Shown piece by piece: positions 1-8,150 of a stretch of 64,000 nucleotides of DNA. The notes beneath the pieces were generated by a model. That model ran no database searches, was not told the DNA's origin, and saw only the letters and a program-made list of their open reading frames with translations. The first letter of the stretch is position 1. Every line of letters starts with the position of its first letter. The position numbers were made by a program, and so were the translations under genes. The DNA lies in assembly GCA_963698085.1 (NCBI GenBank), contig OY969122.1:1736001-1800000 (forward strand). The letters run 5' to 3'. This DNA comes from VRUE01 sp963698085 (GTDB lineage Bacteria; Actinomycetota; Thermoleophilia; Solirubrobacterales; 70-9).

Positions 1-773
1 TCCTTGCGAGACAGAGGGGGACCCATCACCGTCCTGCCGTTCTCGACCAGCTGCGCGTCGACGTCGTCGGGAAGCGTGTTCGTCACCGCGGCCGACAGGT
101 CCTCGAGGTGGAAAGAGCCGGTTGCGAAGCCGATCAGCGCGTCCCGGCGCTGGCTGCGCGTCCCGGTTGGCGCTCCGTCGCGATAGACGGGCCGGAAGAC
201 GTTGATCCCGGTCCCGCCAAGTGGTAGCCGGATCACGCGGGTGGCCGCCGGGCGGCCGGTGTCGCGGCCGCGGAGTAGATGCCCGGCGCGCGTCATGTCG
301 GAACCGAGGTCGAAGCCGTACGGGGTCTGCACTCCGAGTGGGGATTTGGTTTCCGCGAAGACGAGGGGGAAGTAGTGGGGCCGGTCGGCGGCACGGCGAA
401 AGTTGCCGAGGGCGGTTCGTTCGAGGATCGGGTAGCCGTGGCCGCGTTCGAAACGACCCCGGGCGGAGCGGGGGACCGATTGGACGAAGGCGGTCGCGGC
501 AAGGGCGCCGGTGCTCAGCAACGAGTCGGCCATGACGTCGAACTCATGGCGGGTGAACGTTCCCTCTGATTGGTAGAAGGCGGCGGCGCTGGCCAGCTGG
601 CCAACCGAGAGCGCGGCCACCGCTTCCGCCTGGCGTGCCGAGCGGACCGCCTCGCTGCGCTGCAGTTGCTCGAAGTTGTCCCGTTCACGCGAGTGCACGA
701 GCAGAGCGACTGCTATCGAGCCGATCGCGATCGCCGCGACAACCACATATCCAAGCCAGAAGCGAAACCTCAT
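1..773 (-). CDS. CHASE-domain membrane sensor (partial, C-terminus beyond window)
   Basis: Reading the minus strand from an ATG at 773 gives an open frame that runs off the window (257 codons visible). Residues about 7-26 form one hydrophobic transmembrane helix (FWLGYVVVAAIAIGSIAVAL), followed by a coiled linker and an extracytoplasmic domain containing FVQSVPRSARGRFE and a later NVFRPVYR, both typical of CHASE ligand-binding domains. CHASE domains sit outside the membrane and feed histidine kinases, diguanylate cyclases or adenylate cyclases; the output domain lies beyond position 1, so the signalling class cannot be told. The ATG follows a GGAAGG Shine-Dalgarno-like stretch. The next gene on the same strand starts upstream, 33 bases away. 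The CHASE call is from motif memory, not a profile search. Confidence 0.72.
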   Translation of the reverse strand, partial: MRFRFWLGYVVVAAIAIGSIAVALLVHSRERDNFEQLQRSEAVRSARQAEAVAALSVGQLASAAAFYQSEGTFTRHEFDVMADSLLSTGALAATAFVQSVPRSARGRFERGHGYPILERTALGNFRRAADRPHYFPLVFAETKSPLGVQTPYGFDLGSDMTRAGHLLRGRDTGRPAATRVIRLPLGGTGINVFRPVYRDGAPTGTRSQRRDALIGFATGSFHLEDLSAAVTNTLPDDVDAQLVENGRTVMGPPLSRK

Positions 774-805
774 GCCTTCCTTTTCGGCGCTCCGACGGTT
801 GCCCC

Positions 806-1489
806 TTACTCCGCAGGAACGCTTGCGAGCGACTCCCACAGGTACAGGGAGGCGAGGCTGCGATGCGGCCGCCAGGCCTCGCCGATCTCCAGCACTTGCT
901 GCGGCGCCGGCATCTCCGCCAACCCGTACTCGGTCTGCACGGCCTTGCGGATGCCGAGATCGCCGCCGGAGAGGACGTCGGGCCGCTCGAGGTGGAAGAT
1001 CAAGAACATCTCCGCGGTCCACTGGCCGAGGCCGCGCACGGCGACGATCTCCTCGATCACCTTCTCGTCGGAGAGCTCGCCGAGGCGCTCCAGCTCCAGC
1101 TCGCCACCGAGCACGTGCGCCGCGAGGTCGCGGACGTACTCGACCTTACGGCCGGAGAGGCCACAACCGCGCAGGTCCTCCTCGCTCGCTTCGAGCAGCT
1201 GCTCGGGCGATGGGGTGGTGCCACCGAAGAGGTCGCGAACCCGTCCGTAGATCGTCCGCGCCGCTTTGGTCGAGAGCTGCTGGCCAACGATCGCCCGCAA
1301 GAGTGCGCCGTAGGCATCGGCGGGCCGCCCCTCGCTGCGTCGCCGCAGCCGCGTCTCGATGTCGAGCTCGCCGACCCGCTCGATCAGCGTCGCCATCGCC
1401 GGGTCGGCGGCGGCAAGCGCGGCGCGTGCCTTGGCACCCTTGGCGCTCAGCTCACTGCCCCTTCCAGTGCGGCTTGCGCTTCTCGGCAA
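806..1489 (-). CDS. DNA-3-methyladenine glycosylase II (AlkA-type, HhH-GPD)
   Basis: 227 residues. Base-excision repair glycosylase that removes alkylated purines. The helix-hairpin-helix lies around residues 107-125 (LRGCGLSGRKVEYVRDLA) and the GPD segment at 151-185 (VRGLGQWTAEMFLIFHLERP then DVLSGGDLGIRKA); D177 in GDLGIRKA is the expected catalytic aspartate. Compact length fits the bacterial short AlkA form without the N-terminal TBP-like domain or the Ada domain. The ATG at 1489 overlaps the 3' end of the enoyl-CoA hydratase gene by 38 bases; the conserved N-terminal helix (ARAALAAADPAMATLIERVG) makes the internal ATG at 1396 unlikely, but a CTG start near 1450 is possible. Probably co-transcribed with the hydratase. 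Confidence 0.88.
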   Translation of the reverse strand: MPRSASRTGRGSELSAKGAKARAALAAADPAMATLIERVGELDIETRLRRRSEGRPADAYGALLRAIVGQQLSTKAARTIYGRVRDLFGGTTPSPEQLLEASEEDLRGCGLSGRKVEYVRDLAAHVLGGELELERLGELSDEKVIEEIVAVRGLGQWTAEMFLIFHLERPDVLSGGDLGIRKAVQTEYGLAEMPAPQQVLEIGEAWRPHRSLASLYLWESLASVPAE

Positions 1490-2258
1490 AGGCTTCGACG
1501 CCCTCGCGCAGATCCTCGGAAGAGAAGCACGATTCGCGCAGGGCGATCAGGCCCGCCTCCTGCTGCTCGCTGAGAACGGGATTTGAGTTGAGCACTTCAA
1601 TTGCGCGCTTGTTGCCCCGCATCGAGAGCGGCGCGTTGGCGGCAATTCCCTCGGCCAGTGCAACCGACGCCGCCTCGAAGGCGTCGTCGTCGACCACCTC
1701 GTGGACGAGGCCGATCCGCTCGGCCCGCTCGGCGGTGTAGTTGCGGCCGGTGAGGAAGAGGTCCTTGGTCCGCGCCAGGCCGACGGTGTCGAGGAACTTG
1801 CGCAGGCCGGTGTGACCGTAGACGAGCCCGAGTTTGGCCGGCGGCATGCCGAGCTTGGCGCCGGCGGCGCAGATGCGTAGGTCGCAAGTGACGGCCAGCT
1901 CGAGGCCGCCGCCGAGGCAGTGGCCGTTGATCGCGGCGACGGTCGGCCAGGGGTGGGCGGCGAGCGCCTCCATTGCGTCGTGGAAGGGATGGGCGACCAG
2001 GGCCTCGGCGTCGCGTTCGAAGGTCTCGCCCGGGATCGAGGCGAGGTCGTAGCCGGCGGAGAAGGCGGGCGGGGCGCCGGTGATCATCACGCAGCGGGTC
2101 TCGATCCCATTGTCGAGCCGGGGCAGCGTCTCGGCCAGGGTGTCGAGGATCTCGTGGTCGAGCGCGTTGCGGCGCTCGGGGTTGGAGATGCGGATGCGGA
2201 CGACCGCCTCGGCCGGTGAGTCGAGGAGGAGCTTGCCGCCGGCGAGCCGCTCGTTCAC
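1452..2258 (-). CDS. enoyl-CoA hydratase/isomerase family protein
   Basis: 268 residues from a GTG at 2258. Crotonase fold: oxyanion-hole segments FSAGYDLASI and INGHCLGGGLELA, then CDLRICAAGAKLGMPPAKLGLVYG, which matches hydratases and isomerases of beta-oxidation. The GTG overlaps the TGA of the upstream biotinyl protein gene (GTGA), so the two genes are translationally coupled, and the next gene (DNA glycosylase) overlaps its end. The open frame continues far upstream but there it is the shadow of the glycosyltransferase gene; the family N-terminus and the GTGA overlap decide the start. The exact acyl substrate is not readable from sequence. It ends EKRKPHWKGQ, similar to the second hydratase at 21569. 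Confidence 0.88.
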   Translation of the reverse strand: MNERLAGGKLLLDSPAEAVVRIRISNPERRNALDHEILDTLAETLPRLDNGIETRCVMITGAPPAFSAGYDLASIPGETFERDAEALVAHPFHDAMEALAAHPWPTVAAINGHCLGGGLELAVTCDLRICAAGAKLGMPPAKLGLVYGHTGLRKFLDTVGLARTKDLFLTGRNYTAERAERIGLVHEVVDDDAFEAASVALAEGIAANAPLSMRGNKRAIEVLNSNPVLSEQQEAGLIALRESCFSSEDLREGVEAFAEKRKPHWKGQ

Positions 2259-2467
2259 TCGAGCACGACGAGGACGTCGCCTTCGCTGACCGACTGGCCC
2301 TCCTCGCAACGGATCTCCTTTACGGTCCCGTCGTCCTCGGCCTCGACCGGGATCTCCATCTTCATCGACTCGAGGATGACGACCGTGTCTCCGTCGGAGA
2401 CCTCGTCGCCGATCGCGACCTCGACTTTCCACACGTTGCCGGTTATGTGCGCCTCGATGTCCGCCAT
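2255..2467 (-). CDS. biotin/lipoyl attachment carrier protein (70 aa)
   Basis: A free-standing biotinyl domain with the attachment motif ESMKMEI; the lysine between the two methionines is the biotinylated residue in biotin carboxyl carrier proteins. The rest (VSDGDTVVILESMKMEIPVE ... GQSVSEGDVLVVLE) is the usual flattened beta-barrel. It would serve as the mobile carrier for an acyl-CoA or acetyl-CoA carboxylase; a carboxyltransferase subunit is encoded at 22354 but no biotin carboxylase is in the window. Start chosen at the second ATG (2467), where the domain begins. Divergent from the glycosyltransferase gene with 20 bases between starts; overlaps the following hydratase gene by four bases. 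Confidence 0.9.
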   Translation of the reverse strand: MADIEAHITGNVWKVEVAIGDEVSDGDTVVILESMKMEIPVEAEDDGTVKEIRCEEGQSVSEGDVLVVLE

Positions 2468-2487
2468 GGGCCGGGACAATATCCGCC

Positions 2488-3180
2488 GTGCCCGACCCTT
2501 TGGCCGTCATCGTCGCCGCCCACAACGAGGCTGACCGGATCGCGGAGACGCTGGCGGCGTTGCGCGAGTCGCTGCCCGGTGCGGCTCTCTGGGTTGCCGA
2601 CGACGCCTCGACCGACGGTACGGCGGAGCGGGCGATGATGGCGGGCGCGCAGGTGGTCAGCCGCGGTCGGCCGCACGGCAAGGGAGGCAACGTCACCGCT
2701 GCGGCGGAGGCGGCGCTGAGCGCCGAGCCCGCGCCGGAGCTGGTGCTGCTCTGCGATGGTGATCTCGGTGCCAGCGCGGCTGAGCTGGCGCCCCTGGTCG
2801 GTTCCGTCAAGCGCGGCGAGTGCGACCTTGCCGTCGCCGCCTTCAGCCGCCGCCTCGGCGGCGGCTTCGGGGTGGCGCTCGGCTTTGCCCGCTGGGCGAT
2901 CCGCCGCCGCTGCGGGCTCGAGACGAGCGCGCCGATCTCCGGCCAGCGAGCGCTGAGCGCCGAGACCCTGCGCGCGACGCTCCCCTTCGCCAAGGGCTAC
3001 GGGATGGAGGTGGGGATGACGATCGACGCGGTCCACGCCGGCTACCGCCTACGCGAGTACGAACTCGACCTCTCCCACCGCGCCACCGGCCGCACCTTCG
3101 CCGGCTTCGTCCACCGTGCCCGCCAGCTGGCCGACTTCGGCCGCGTCTACCTTTCCCGCCGAGGGGAGAGGGCGAATTGA
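2488..3180 (+). CDS. glycosyltransferase family 2
   Basis: 230 residues from a GTG. N-terminal GT-A fold: VIVAAHNEADRIAETLAAL, a DDAST motif and LCDGDLGASAAEL, where the DGD is the nucleotide-sugar/metal-binding aspartate cluster. No membrane segments, so it probably acts at the cytoplasmic face. Substrate unknown; the absence of a C-terminal transmembrane domain argues against a dolichyl-phosphate mannosyltransferase of the large type. Its TGA overlaps the TTG start of the glycerol kinase gene (TTGA), so the two genes form an operon and the product might act on glycerol-based lipids, which is inference from position only. Confidence 0.8.
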   Translation: MPDPLAVIVAAHNEADRIAETLAALRESLPGAALWVADDASTDGTAERAMMAGAQVVSRGRPHGKGGNVTAAAEAALSAEPAPELVLLCDGDLGASAAELAPLVGSVKRGECDLAVAAFSRRLGGGFGVALGFARWAIRRRCGLETSAPISGQRALSAETLRATLPFAKGYGMEVGMTIDAVHAGYRLREYELDLSHRATGRTFAGFVHRARQLADFGRVYLSRRGERAN

Positions 3181-4625
3181 TTCTCGCGATCGACCAGGGC
3201 ACCACCGGAACGACTTGCCTCGTCTTCGATGCCGGGGGGCGGATCGCCGGGCGGGCTTACTTGGAGTTCGAGCAGCACTTCCCACGACCGGGTTGGGTCG
3301 AGCACGATGCGACCGAGATCTGGGAGGTGACCCGGCGGGTCGCGATTCAGGCCATCACAGACGCCGGCATCAAGGGGGCGGAGCTGGACGGGATCGGGAT
3401 CACGAACCAGCGGGAGACGGTAGTCGCGTGGGACCCGGCGAGCGGGGAGCCGGCCCACCGGGCGCTGGTCTGGCAGGACCGCCGCACCGCGGATCGGTGC
3501 GAGGAGCTGCGCGAAGAGGGCCGGGAAGGGCTGGTGCGTGAGCGGACCGGGCTCGTCCTCGACCCCTACTTCTCCGCCACCAAGATCGAGTGGCTGCTGC
3601 GCAATGCTGACCTGCCCGCGGACGCGGTCTTCGGCACGATCGACTCCTGGCTGCTCTTCAAGCTCACCGGCCGCCACGCGACCGACTACACGAACGCCTC
3701 GCGGACGATGCTCTTCGACATACGAAGGCTCGCCTGGGACGGCGAGCTCTGCGCGATGCTCGGCGTCGACCCCGAGCGTCTGCCCGAGCCATTGCCCTCG
3801 GCGCACCTCTACGGCACCACGTCGGAGTTCGGCGGCGAGGTCCCGGTGGCTGGGATCGCCGGCGATCAGCAGGCGGCGCTCTTCGGCCAGGCCTGCCGCC
3901 ATCGCGGCGCCGCCAAGAACACCTATGGCACCGGCAGCTTCGTCCTGCTCAACAGCGGCGACGAGGCGCCCGAGTCCAGTGAGGGCCTGCTGACGACGGT
4001 TGCCTGCGCGCCGGGAGAGGCGGTGGCTTACGCGCTCGAGGCCTCGATCTTCGTCACCGGCGCTGCCGTGCAGTGGTTGCGCGACGGCTTGGGCGTAATC
4101 GACGAGGCGGGAGAGAGCGAGGCGCTGGCCGCCTCGCTCGACGGCAACGACGGCGTCTACTTCGTCCCGGCGCTGACCGGGCTCGGCTCGCCGCACTGGG
4201 ACCCCTACGCCCGGGGCACGATCGTCGGCCTCACCAGGGGCAGCGGTCGCGCTCACCTGGCACGGGCGGCGCTGGAGGCGATCGCCTACCAGACCGTCGA
4301 CGCCGTGCGCGCTGAGGAGGCGGCCTGCGGCGAGCGGCTGAGCGAGTTGAAAGCCGACGGCGGCGCAGTCGTCAACCGCTGGCTGATGCAGTTCCAGGCC
4401 GATGTGCTCGGTGCGCCGGTGGTGATTCCGGAGATTGCCGAGACGACGGCGCTTGGCGCCGCCTATCTGGCTGGGATCGCCACGGGCCGCTGGAGCGGCC
4501 AGCAGGTCGACGAGATGTGGCGCGAGGCGGCTCGCTATGAGCCGCGGATGAGAGCGGGCGAGCGCGAGGCCCTGCTCGCCGATTGGCACCGCGCGCTGCA
4601 GCGTTCGCGCGGCTGGGCTGCCTAG
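3177..4625 (+). CDS. glpK: glycerol kinase
   Basis: 482 residues, the usual family length. FGGY carbohydrate kinase: phosphate-1 motif LAIDQGTTGTTCLVFD at the N-terminus, substrate segments WVEHDATEIW and ITNQRET, WQDRRTADRC, and the C-terminal ATP-binding part with LKADGGAVVNRWLMQ. It converts glycerol to sn-glycerol-3-phosphate, feeding phospholipid synthesis; an acyltransferase of that pathway (PlsC-like) is encoded two genes downstream. The frame stays open far upstream over the glycosyltransferase gene; the TTG at 3177 is chosen because it lies just before ILAIDQGTT, follows a strong GAGGGGAGAGGG ribosome-binding site, and overlaps the upstream stop. Confidence 0.95.
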   Translation: MILAIDQGTTGTTCLVFDAGGRIAGRAYLEFEQHFPRPGWVEHDATEIWEVTRRVAIQAITDAGIKGAELDGIGITNQRETVVAWDPASGEPAHRALVWQDRRTADRCEELREEGREGLVRERTGLVLDPYFSATKIEWLLRNADLPADAVFGTIDSWLLFKLTGRHATDYTNASRTMLFDIRRLAWDGELCAMLGVDPERLPEPLPSAHLYGTTSEFGGEVPVAGIAGDQQAALFGQACRHRGAAKNTYGTGSFVLLNSGDEAPESSEGLLTTVACAPGEAVAYALEASIFVTGAAVQWLRDGLGVIDEAGESEALAASLDGNDGVYFVPALTGLGSPHWDPYARGTIVGLTRGSGRAHLARAALEAIAYQTVDAVRAEEAACGERLSELKADGGAVVNRWLMQFQADVLGAPVVIPEIAETTALGAAYLAGIATGRWSGQQVDEMWREAARYEPRMRAGEREALLADWHRALQRSRGWAA

Positions 4626-4720
4626 ATTCAGAGACTTCGCACGAATCGCCCCACTGGCGTTGCAGAGATTTTGCAACCGACGCACCACTCGCGACATTCT
4701 GTCTGCGAGCGTGCCAAGCT

Positions 4721-5095
4721 ATGGAGGCGATGAGAGAAGCGTGGACCGACGACCGGCTGGACGACCTCAACCGCAAGGTGGAGGAGGGCTTCCGCAGCGT
4801 CGACAAGCGGTTCGATGCGGTCGACAAGCGGTTCGCCCGGGTCGATCAGCGATTCGCTGTGGTCGACCAGCGGCTTGACGGAATCGACCAGCGGCTCGAC
4901 GGCATGGACAAGCGGCTCGACCGGATGGACCATCGGCTTGAGCGGATCGAGGATCGCTTCGAGCGCATCGAGAACCGTTTCGAACGGATCGACGACCGGC
5001 TCGCGACGATGCAATTCACGCTGGTCCTCTTCTGCGGAGCCGCTATCGCTGCCCTGATCGGCCTGATCGCATCGATCCTCGCCACCGGCGCGTAA
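4721..5095 (+). CDS. heptad-repeat coiled-coil protein with C-terminal membrane anchor
   Basis: 124 residues. Residues 27-96 are ten back-to-back heptads of the form [VIM]-[DE]-x-R-[FL]-x-x (for example VDKRFDA, VDQRLDG, IENRFER), a long alpha-helical coiled coil, followed by one transmembrane helix at about 99-120 (TLVLFCGAAIAALIGLIASI) and a four-residue tail. This is a tail-anchored topology with the coil in the cytoplasm. The repeats give a visible 21-base periodicity in the DNA (about 4799-5008). Similar DUF1640-like coiled-coil proteins exist but no function is established. ATG at 4721 chosen; a second ATG at 4730 is possible. It stands alone between glpK and plsC. Confidence 0.75.
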   Translation: MEAMREAWTDDRLDDLNRKVEEGFRSVDKRFDAVDKRFARVDQRFAVVDQRLDGIDQRLDGMDKRLDRMDHRLERIEDRFERIENRFERIDDRLATMQFTLVLFCGAAIAALIGLIASILATGA

Positions 5096-5153
5096 CCGCT
5101 CCTCAGACAGGGGGTAGGCACAGCGACGGCCGGCCTCGCCGGTGCCCCCCGCC

Positions 5154-5897
5154 ATGCCCGACATCAAGCCACAGGTCTACAAGGACGATCGTCCCGCCTC
5201 TTACTTCGACCAGTTCCACCGGGCGGCGCGCAAGGGAGTGGGTTGGACCTACCCGCTCGTCCGCGTCCTGATCAGCCTGCCGACTCTGCTGATCTACCGG
5301 GTGCGGGCGATCGGCGTCAAGAATGTGCCAAAGGGCGGCCCGCTGATCCTCGCGCCGAACCACTTCAGCCAGATGGACCACTTCTTCGTCGGCCTCTACC
5401 TGCGCCGCCAGATCCGCTTTATGGCTAAATCACAGATGTTCGGCCCGCCCGTGCTCACCTACATTTACAAGCACGGCGGCGTTTTCCCGGTCCGCCGCGG
5501 GCATCACGACGAGGAGGCCTTTAAGACCGCTTTTACGATCCTCGATCAGGAGGGCATGCTGCTCGTCTACGCCGAGGGCGGCCGCTCGCGCAGCAGCGAG
5601 CTGGGGGAGCCGAAGCCAGGGATCGGCCGAATCGCGCTCGAATCGGGCGCCCCCGTGGTCCCAGTCGCGATCTACGGCTCTGCCAGCGTGCGGCGCTGGA
5701 AGCGGCTGCGCTTCCCGAAGGTCACCGTCCAATTCGGAGAGGCGGTCTCCTTTCCGCGAGACGATTCGCCGAGCCGCGAGCGCCAGCTCGAGGCTGCGGC
5801 TGAGATCTTCGGCCGGACGCGCGAACTGTACGAGGGACTCGCTACTCGTAACGGTCGCCGAGCTTCTCGAAAAAGCTCGGATCGTGTCCAGGCGTGA
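5154..5897 (+). CDS. 1-acyl-sn-glycerol-3-phosphate acyltransferase (PlsC-like)
   Basis: 247 residues from the ATG at 5154 (a GTG four codons upstream is an alternative). Lysophospholipid acyltransferase fold with the catalytic H-x4-D box NHFSQMD (H70, D75), block III as AEGGRSRS, and a hydrophobic N-terminal stretch (LVRVLISLPTLLIY) that would associate with the membrane. It acylates lysophosphatidic acid to phosphatidic acid, or a related lysolipid. Consistent with the upstream glycerol kinase. The last 56 bases overlap the 3' end of the convergent metallo-hydrolase gene. Confidence 0.88.
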   Translation: MPDIKPQVYKDDRPASYFDQFHRAARKGVGWTYPLVRVLISLPTLLIYRVRAIGVKNVPKGGPLILAPNHFSQMDHFFVGLYLRRQIRFMAKSQMFGPPVLTYIYKHGGVFPVRRGHHDEEAFKTAFTILDQEGMLLVYAEGGRSRSSELGEPKPGIGRIALESGAPVVPVAIYGSASVRRWKRLRFPKVTVQFGEAVSFPRDDSPSRERQLEAAAEIFGRTRELYEGLATRNGRRASRKSSDRVQA

Positions 5898-6753
5898 CGA
5901 TCGCGTTCGGGTACTCGCGCTTGAACAGCTTCAGCTCCTGGATCGAGCGGCGGTAGTTGTGGGCGTCGAAGGGGCGCGGCGCGAGCGGCGCTGAGCCGTC
6001 GATTTGACCCTCGGTATAGACGGCGTCGCCGCCGATCACGAAGTCGCGCTCGGCTAGGTGGGCGATCACCGACATGTGGCCGGCGCTGTGGCCGGGCGTG
6101 TAGGCGAGCCGGATCGAGCCGTCGCCGAAGAGGTCGAAGCAGCGGCCGAAGCTCGCGTAGGAGTCGATCCCGCCGCGGTCGAAGTCGACCGTGCGGTAGT
6201 CGAAGGCGTAGTCGAAGTGGACGCGCCGGTAGCCGTTCAGCAACGGTTTTGGCCCGACCGTCGCCGCCTCCCACTCGCCCTCGCTGACGACGAAGGTCGA
6301 GTTGGGGAACTCGGAGATCGCCGAGGTGTGGTCGAGGTGCATGTGGGTTATCACTACGACTGGAATCTCGCCGGGGTCGAGGCCACGGGAGCGCAGCTGC
6401 GCTGGGACGTCGGACCCCGGCTCGAGCGCCGGATTGCCGAAGCGGGCGGCGAGCCGGCCGAAGTTCTCCTGCCCGTCGGTGGCGACCGAGGGGTGCAGGC
6501 CGGTGTCGACGAGGATCGCGCCGGCGCTGGGGTGGCGGATCAGGTAGGCGGGGCAGGGCACGGTCATCGCCGGCTCGCCGCTGAGCAGGGCGCGCAGCAG
6601 CTTCAACGTCTCCAGGCGCCCACCGGGCCGCTCCATCATCGTCCGCGGCCAGGTCACCGAGCCGGCGATCAGCGGTTCGACGGCGACCGAGGCACCCGGC
6701 GTCCCTCCGGCAAGCGGCTCGTGCAGCGGTTTCGCCTCCACGTGCACCTTCAT
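5842..6753 (-). CDS. metallo-beta-lactamase-fold hydrolase, N-acyl-homoserine-lactonase-like
   Basis: 303 residues. Zinc-binding HMHLDH at residues 137-142, followed by TPGHSAGH, GGDAVY and a final TPGHDPSF, the full set of ligands of the family. Domain order and the AYLIRHPSAGAILVDTGLHP opening resemble the AttM/AiiA branch (quorum-quenching lactonases), but the family also contains many hydrolases of unknown lactones. No signal peptide, so cytoplasmic. The gene overlaps the plsC gene tail-to-tail by 56 bases and faces the dehydrogenase gene at 6801 with 47 bases between starts. Confidence 0.82.
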   Translation of the reverse strand: MKVHVEAKPLHEPLAGGTPGASVAVEPLIAGSVTWPRTMMERPGGRLETLKLLRALLSGEPAMTVPCPAYLIRHPSAGAILVDTGLHPSVATDGQENFGRLAARFGNPALEPGSDVPAQLRSRGLDPGEIPVVVITHMHLDHTSAISEFPNSTFVVSEGEWEAATVGPKPLLNGYRRVHFDYAFDYRTVDFDRGGIDSYASFGRCFDLFGDGSIRLAYTPGHSAGHMSVIAHLAERDFVIGGDAVYTEGQIDGSAPLAPRPFDAHNYRRSIQELKLFKREYPNAIVTPGHDPSFFEKLGDRYE

Positions 6754-6800
6754 CGCCGGATGACATTACCCGGCTTCAGGTCGGCTATAGGCTCCCCTCG

Positions 6801-7655
6801 ATGTCTGAGAGCCCCGATTCGCGCATCTTCAGGGAGGGCCTGCTCGACGGCCAGGTCTGCCTGGTCTCCGGGGCGGGCAGCGGCCTGGGGCGGGAGACGG
6901 CACTCGAGCTGGCCCGCCTGGGAGCAGTGGTAATCGGCTGCGGGCGCCGCGAGGAGCCGCTGGCCGAGACCGGCGTGATGGCGGATGGCTTCGCCGGCTC
7001 CTTCGAGCACGAGACGCTTGACATCCGCGACGAGGAGGCGGTCGAGCGGTTCTTCGACGGCCTGCTCGAGCGGCACGCCCGCCTCGACGTCCTCGTCAAC
7101 AACGCCGGCGGCCAGTTCCTCGCTCCGGCCGAGTCGATCAGCCCGAAAGGCTTCCGCACGGTGATCGAGCTGAATGTGCAGGGGACCTGGCTGATGACCC
7201 ATGCGGCGGCGACGAAGGCGTTCATCCCGCAGGGCGGCGGCAAGGTGCTCAGCGTCACCCTCTCCCCCCACAACGGCATGCCGGGCATGGTTCACTCCGG
7301 CGCCGCCCGGGCGGCGGTCGAGAACATGATGCGGACGCTGGCCGTGGAGTGGGCCCGCTTCGGGATCAAGACCTGCGCCCTCGCCGCTGGCCAGTTCGCC
7401 ACCGAGACGCTGCTGACCAAGTATCCCCAGGTGGTCGTCGACAACCTCGAGCGCTCGATCCCGATCGGCCGCGCCGGTCGCGCTGAGGAGATGGCCTGGC
7501 TTGTCGCCTACCTGGCCTCGCCGGCGGGTGACTTCTTCTCGGGCACGACGATCACGATCGACGGCGCCCGCGACAACTGGGCCGGGCCCTGGCCACCCGA
7601 AGCGATCACCGAGGGCGGCGAGCCAATCGCCGAGGAGCGGCGGCCGAAGGATTGA
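6801..7655 (+). CDS. SDR-family enoyl-CoA reductase-like protein without the usual YxxxK
   Basis: 284 residues. Rossmann NAD(P)-binding start SGAGSGLG (residues 23-30), NNAGG at 100-104. At the place of the classical Tyr-x3-Lys the sequence is HSGAARAAV (H165). The same HSGAARA stretch occurs, from memory, in peroxisomal trans-2-enoyl-CoA reductase and its relatives (2,4-dienoyl-CoA reductase branch), so reduction of an enoyl or dienoyl-CoA is the best guess rather than a dead enzyme. It would assist oxidation of unsaturated acyl chains, matching the acyl-CoA genes elsewhere in the window. Convergent with the F420-type gene that follows. Confidence 0.75.
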   Translation: MSESPDSRIFREGLLDGQVCLVSGAGSGLGRETALELARLGAVVIGCGRREEPLAETGVMADGFAGSFEHETLDIRDEEAVERFFDGLLERHARLDVLVNNAGGQFLAPAESISPKGFRTVIELNVQGTWLMTHAAATKAFIPQGGGKVLSVTLSPHNGMPGMVHSGAARAAVENMMRTLAVEWARFGIKTCALAAGQFATETLLTKYPQVVVDNLERSIPIGRAGRAEEMAWLVAYLASPAGDFFSGTTITIDGARDNWAGPWPPEAITEGGEPIAEERRPKD

Positions 7656-7665
7656 GCGCGCCGCG

Positions 7666-8106
7666 CTAGCTGCGCGGTTCGAGGATGACCAGGGGGATTT
7701 CGCGCCCTTTGCTGCGCGCCTGGTAGTCGGCGTAGCCGCAATACTGCTTTACCACCAGCGGCCAGAGGCGCTCGCGCTCCCCCGCGTTGGCGACGCGGGC
7801 GTGGACTGGCCGCTGCTCGCCGCCAACCTGCACCGTCGTGTCTGGGTTGGCGATCAGGTTGTGGTACCAGGCCGGGTGCTTGGGGAACCCCCCTTTGGAG
7901 GCGACGATCACCACGTCGTCGCCGTCGGGGAAGTAGAGCAGGGGAGAGGTGCGCTTGGTGCCGCTCTTGGCGCCGACGTGGTCGAGCAGCAGCATCTTCC
8001 CCGGCACGCCCGGGATGTCTTGTCCGAGACGGCCGCCGGAGGCCTTGTAGAGGAACGTGTGGACGCCCATGAAGCGGTGGAGGACAGGCCAGATCCGGTC
8101 CGCCAA
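7666..8106 (-). CDS. deazaflavin (F420)-dependent nitroreductase family protein
   Basis: 146 residues from a TTG at 8106. Split-barrel fold of the DDN/Rv3547 type: LHRFMGVHTFLYKASGGRLG, then MLLLDHVGAKSGTKRTSPLLYF and HPAWYHNLIANPDTTVQVGG, the hallmark stretch of this family. Members bind F420 or, in some branches, other cofactors or lipids; mycobacterial members reduce quinones. No ATG, GTG or earlier TTG fits the frame except a CTG at 8154 that overlaps the upstream TGA; TTG is preferred because it precedes the conserved ADRIWPVLHR segment, but the ribosome-binding site is weak. Follows the dehydrogenase gene on the same strand, likely an operon. Confidence 0.82.
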   Translation of the reverse strand: MADRIWPVLHRFMGVHTFLYKASGGRLGQDIPGVPGKMLLLDHVGAKSGTKRTSPLLYFPDGDDVVIVASKGGFPKHPAWYHNLIANPDTTVQVGGEQRPVHARVANAGERERLWPLVVKQYCGYADYQARSKGREIPLVILEPRS

Positions 8107-8150
8107 GTCGAGGTAGCGGACCCGCGACCTGCCCTCTGCCGCCGTGGAGC

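Noticed and set aside
221..569. Small plus-strand frames at the left edge
   Set aside because: The minus strand carries one continuous CHASE-domain frame through this region with a membrane helix and better codon bias.
3147..4697. 516-codon minus-strand frame opposite glpK
   Set aside because: Shadow frame due to high GC; glpK on the other strand has all family motifs.
4640..4720. GTTGCA/TGCAAC hairpin after glpK as a terminator
   Set aside because: Arms of six bases, no T-run, and a promoter-like TTGCAA in the same place; evidence too weak to list.
4799..5008. Regular 21-base repeats considered as a CRISPR array
   Set aside because: Repeats are degenerate, continuous without spacers and code for heptads of a coiled coil; no cas genes in the window.
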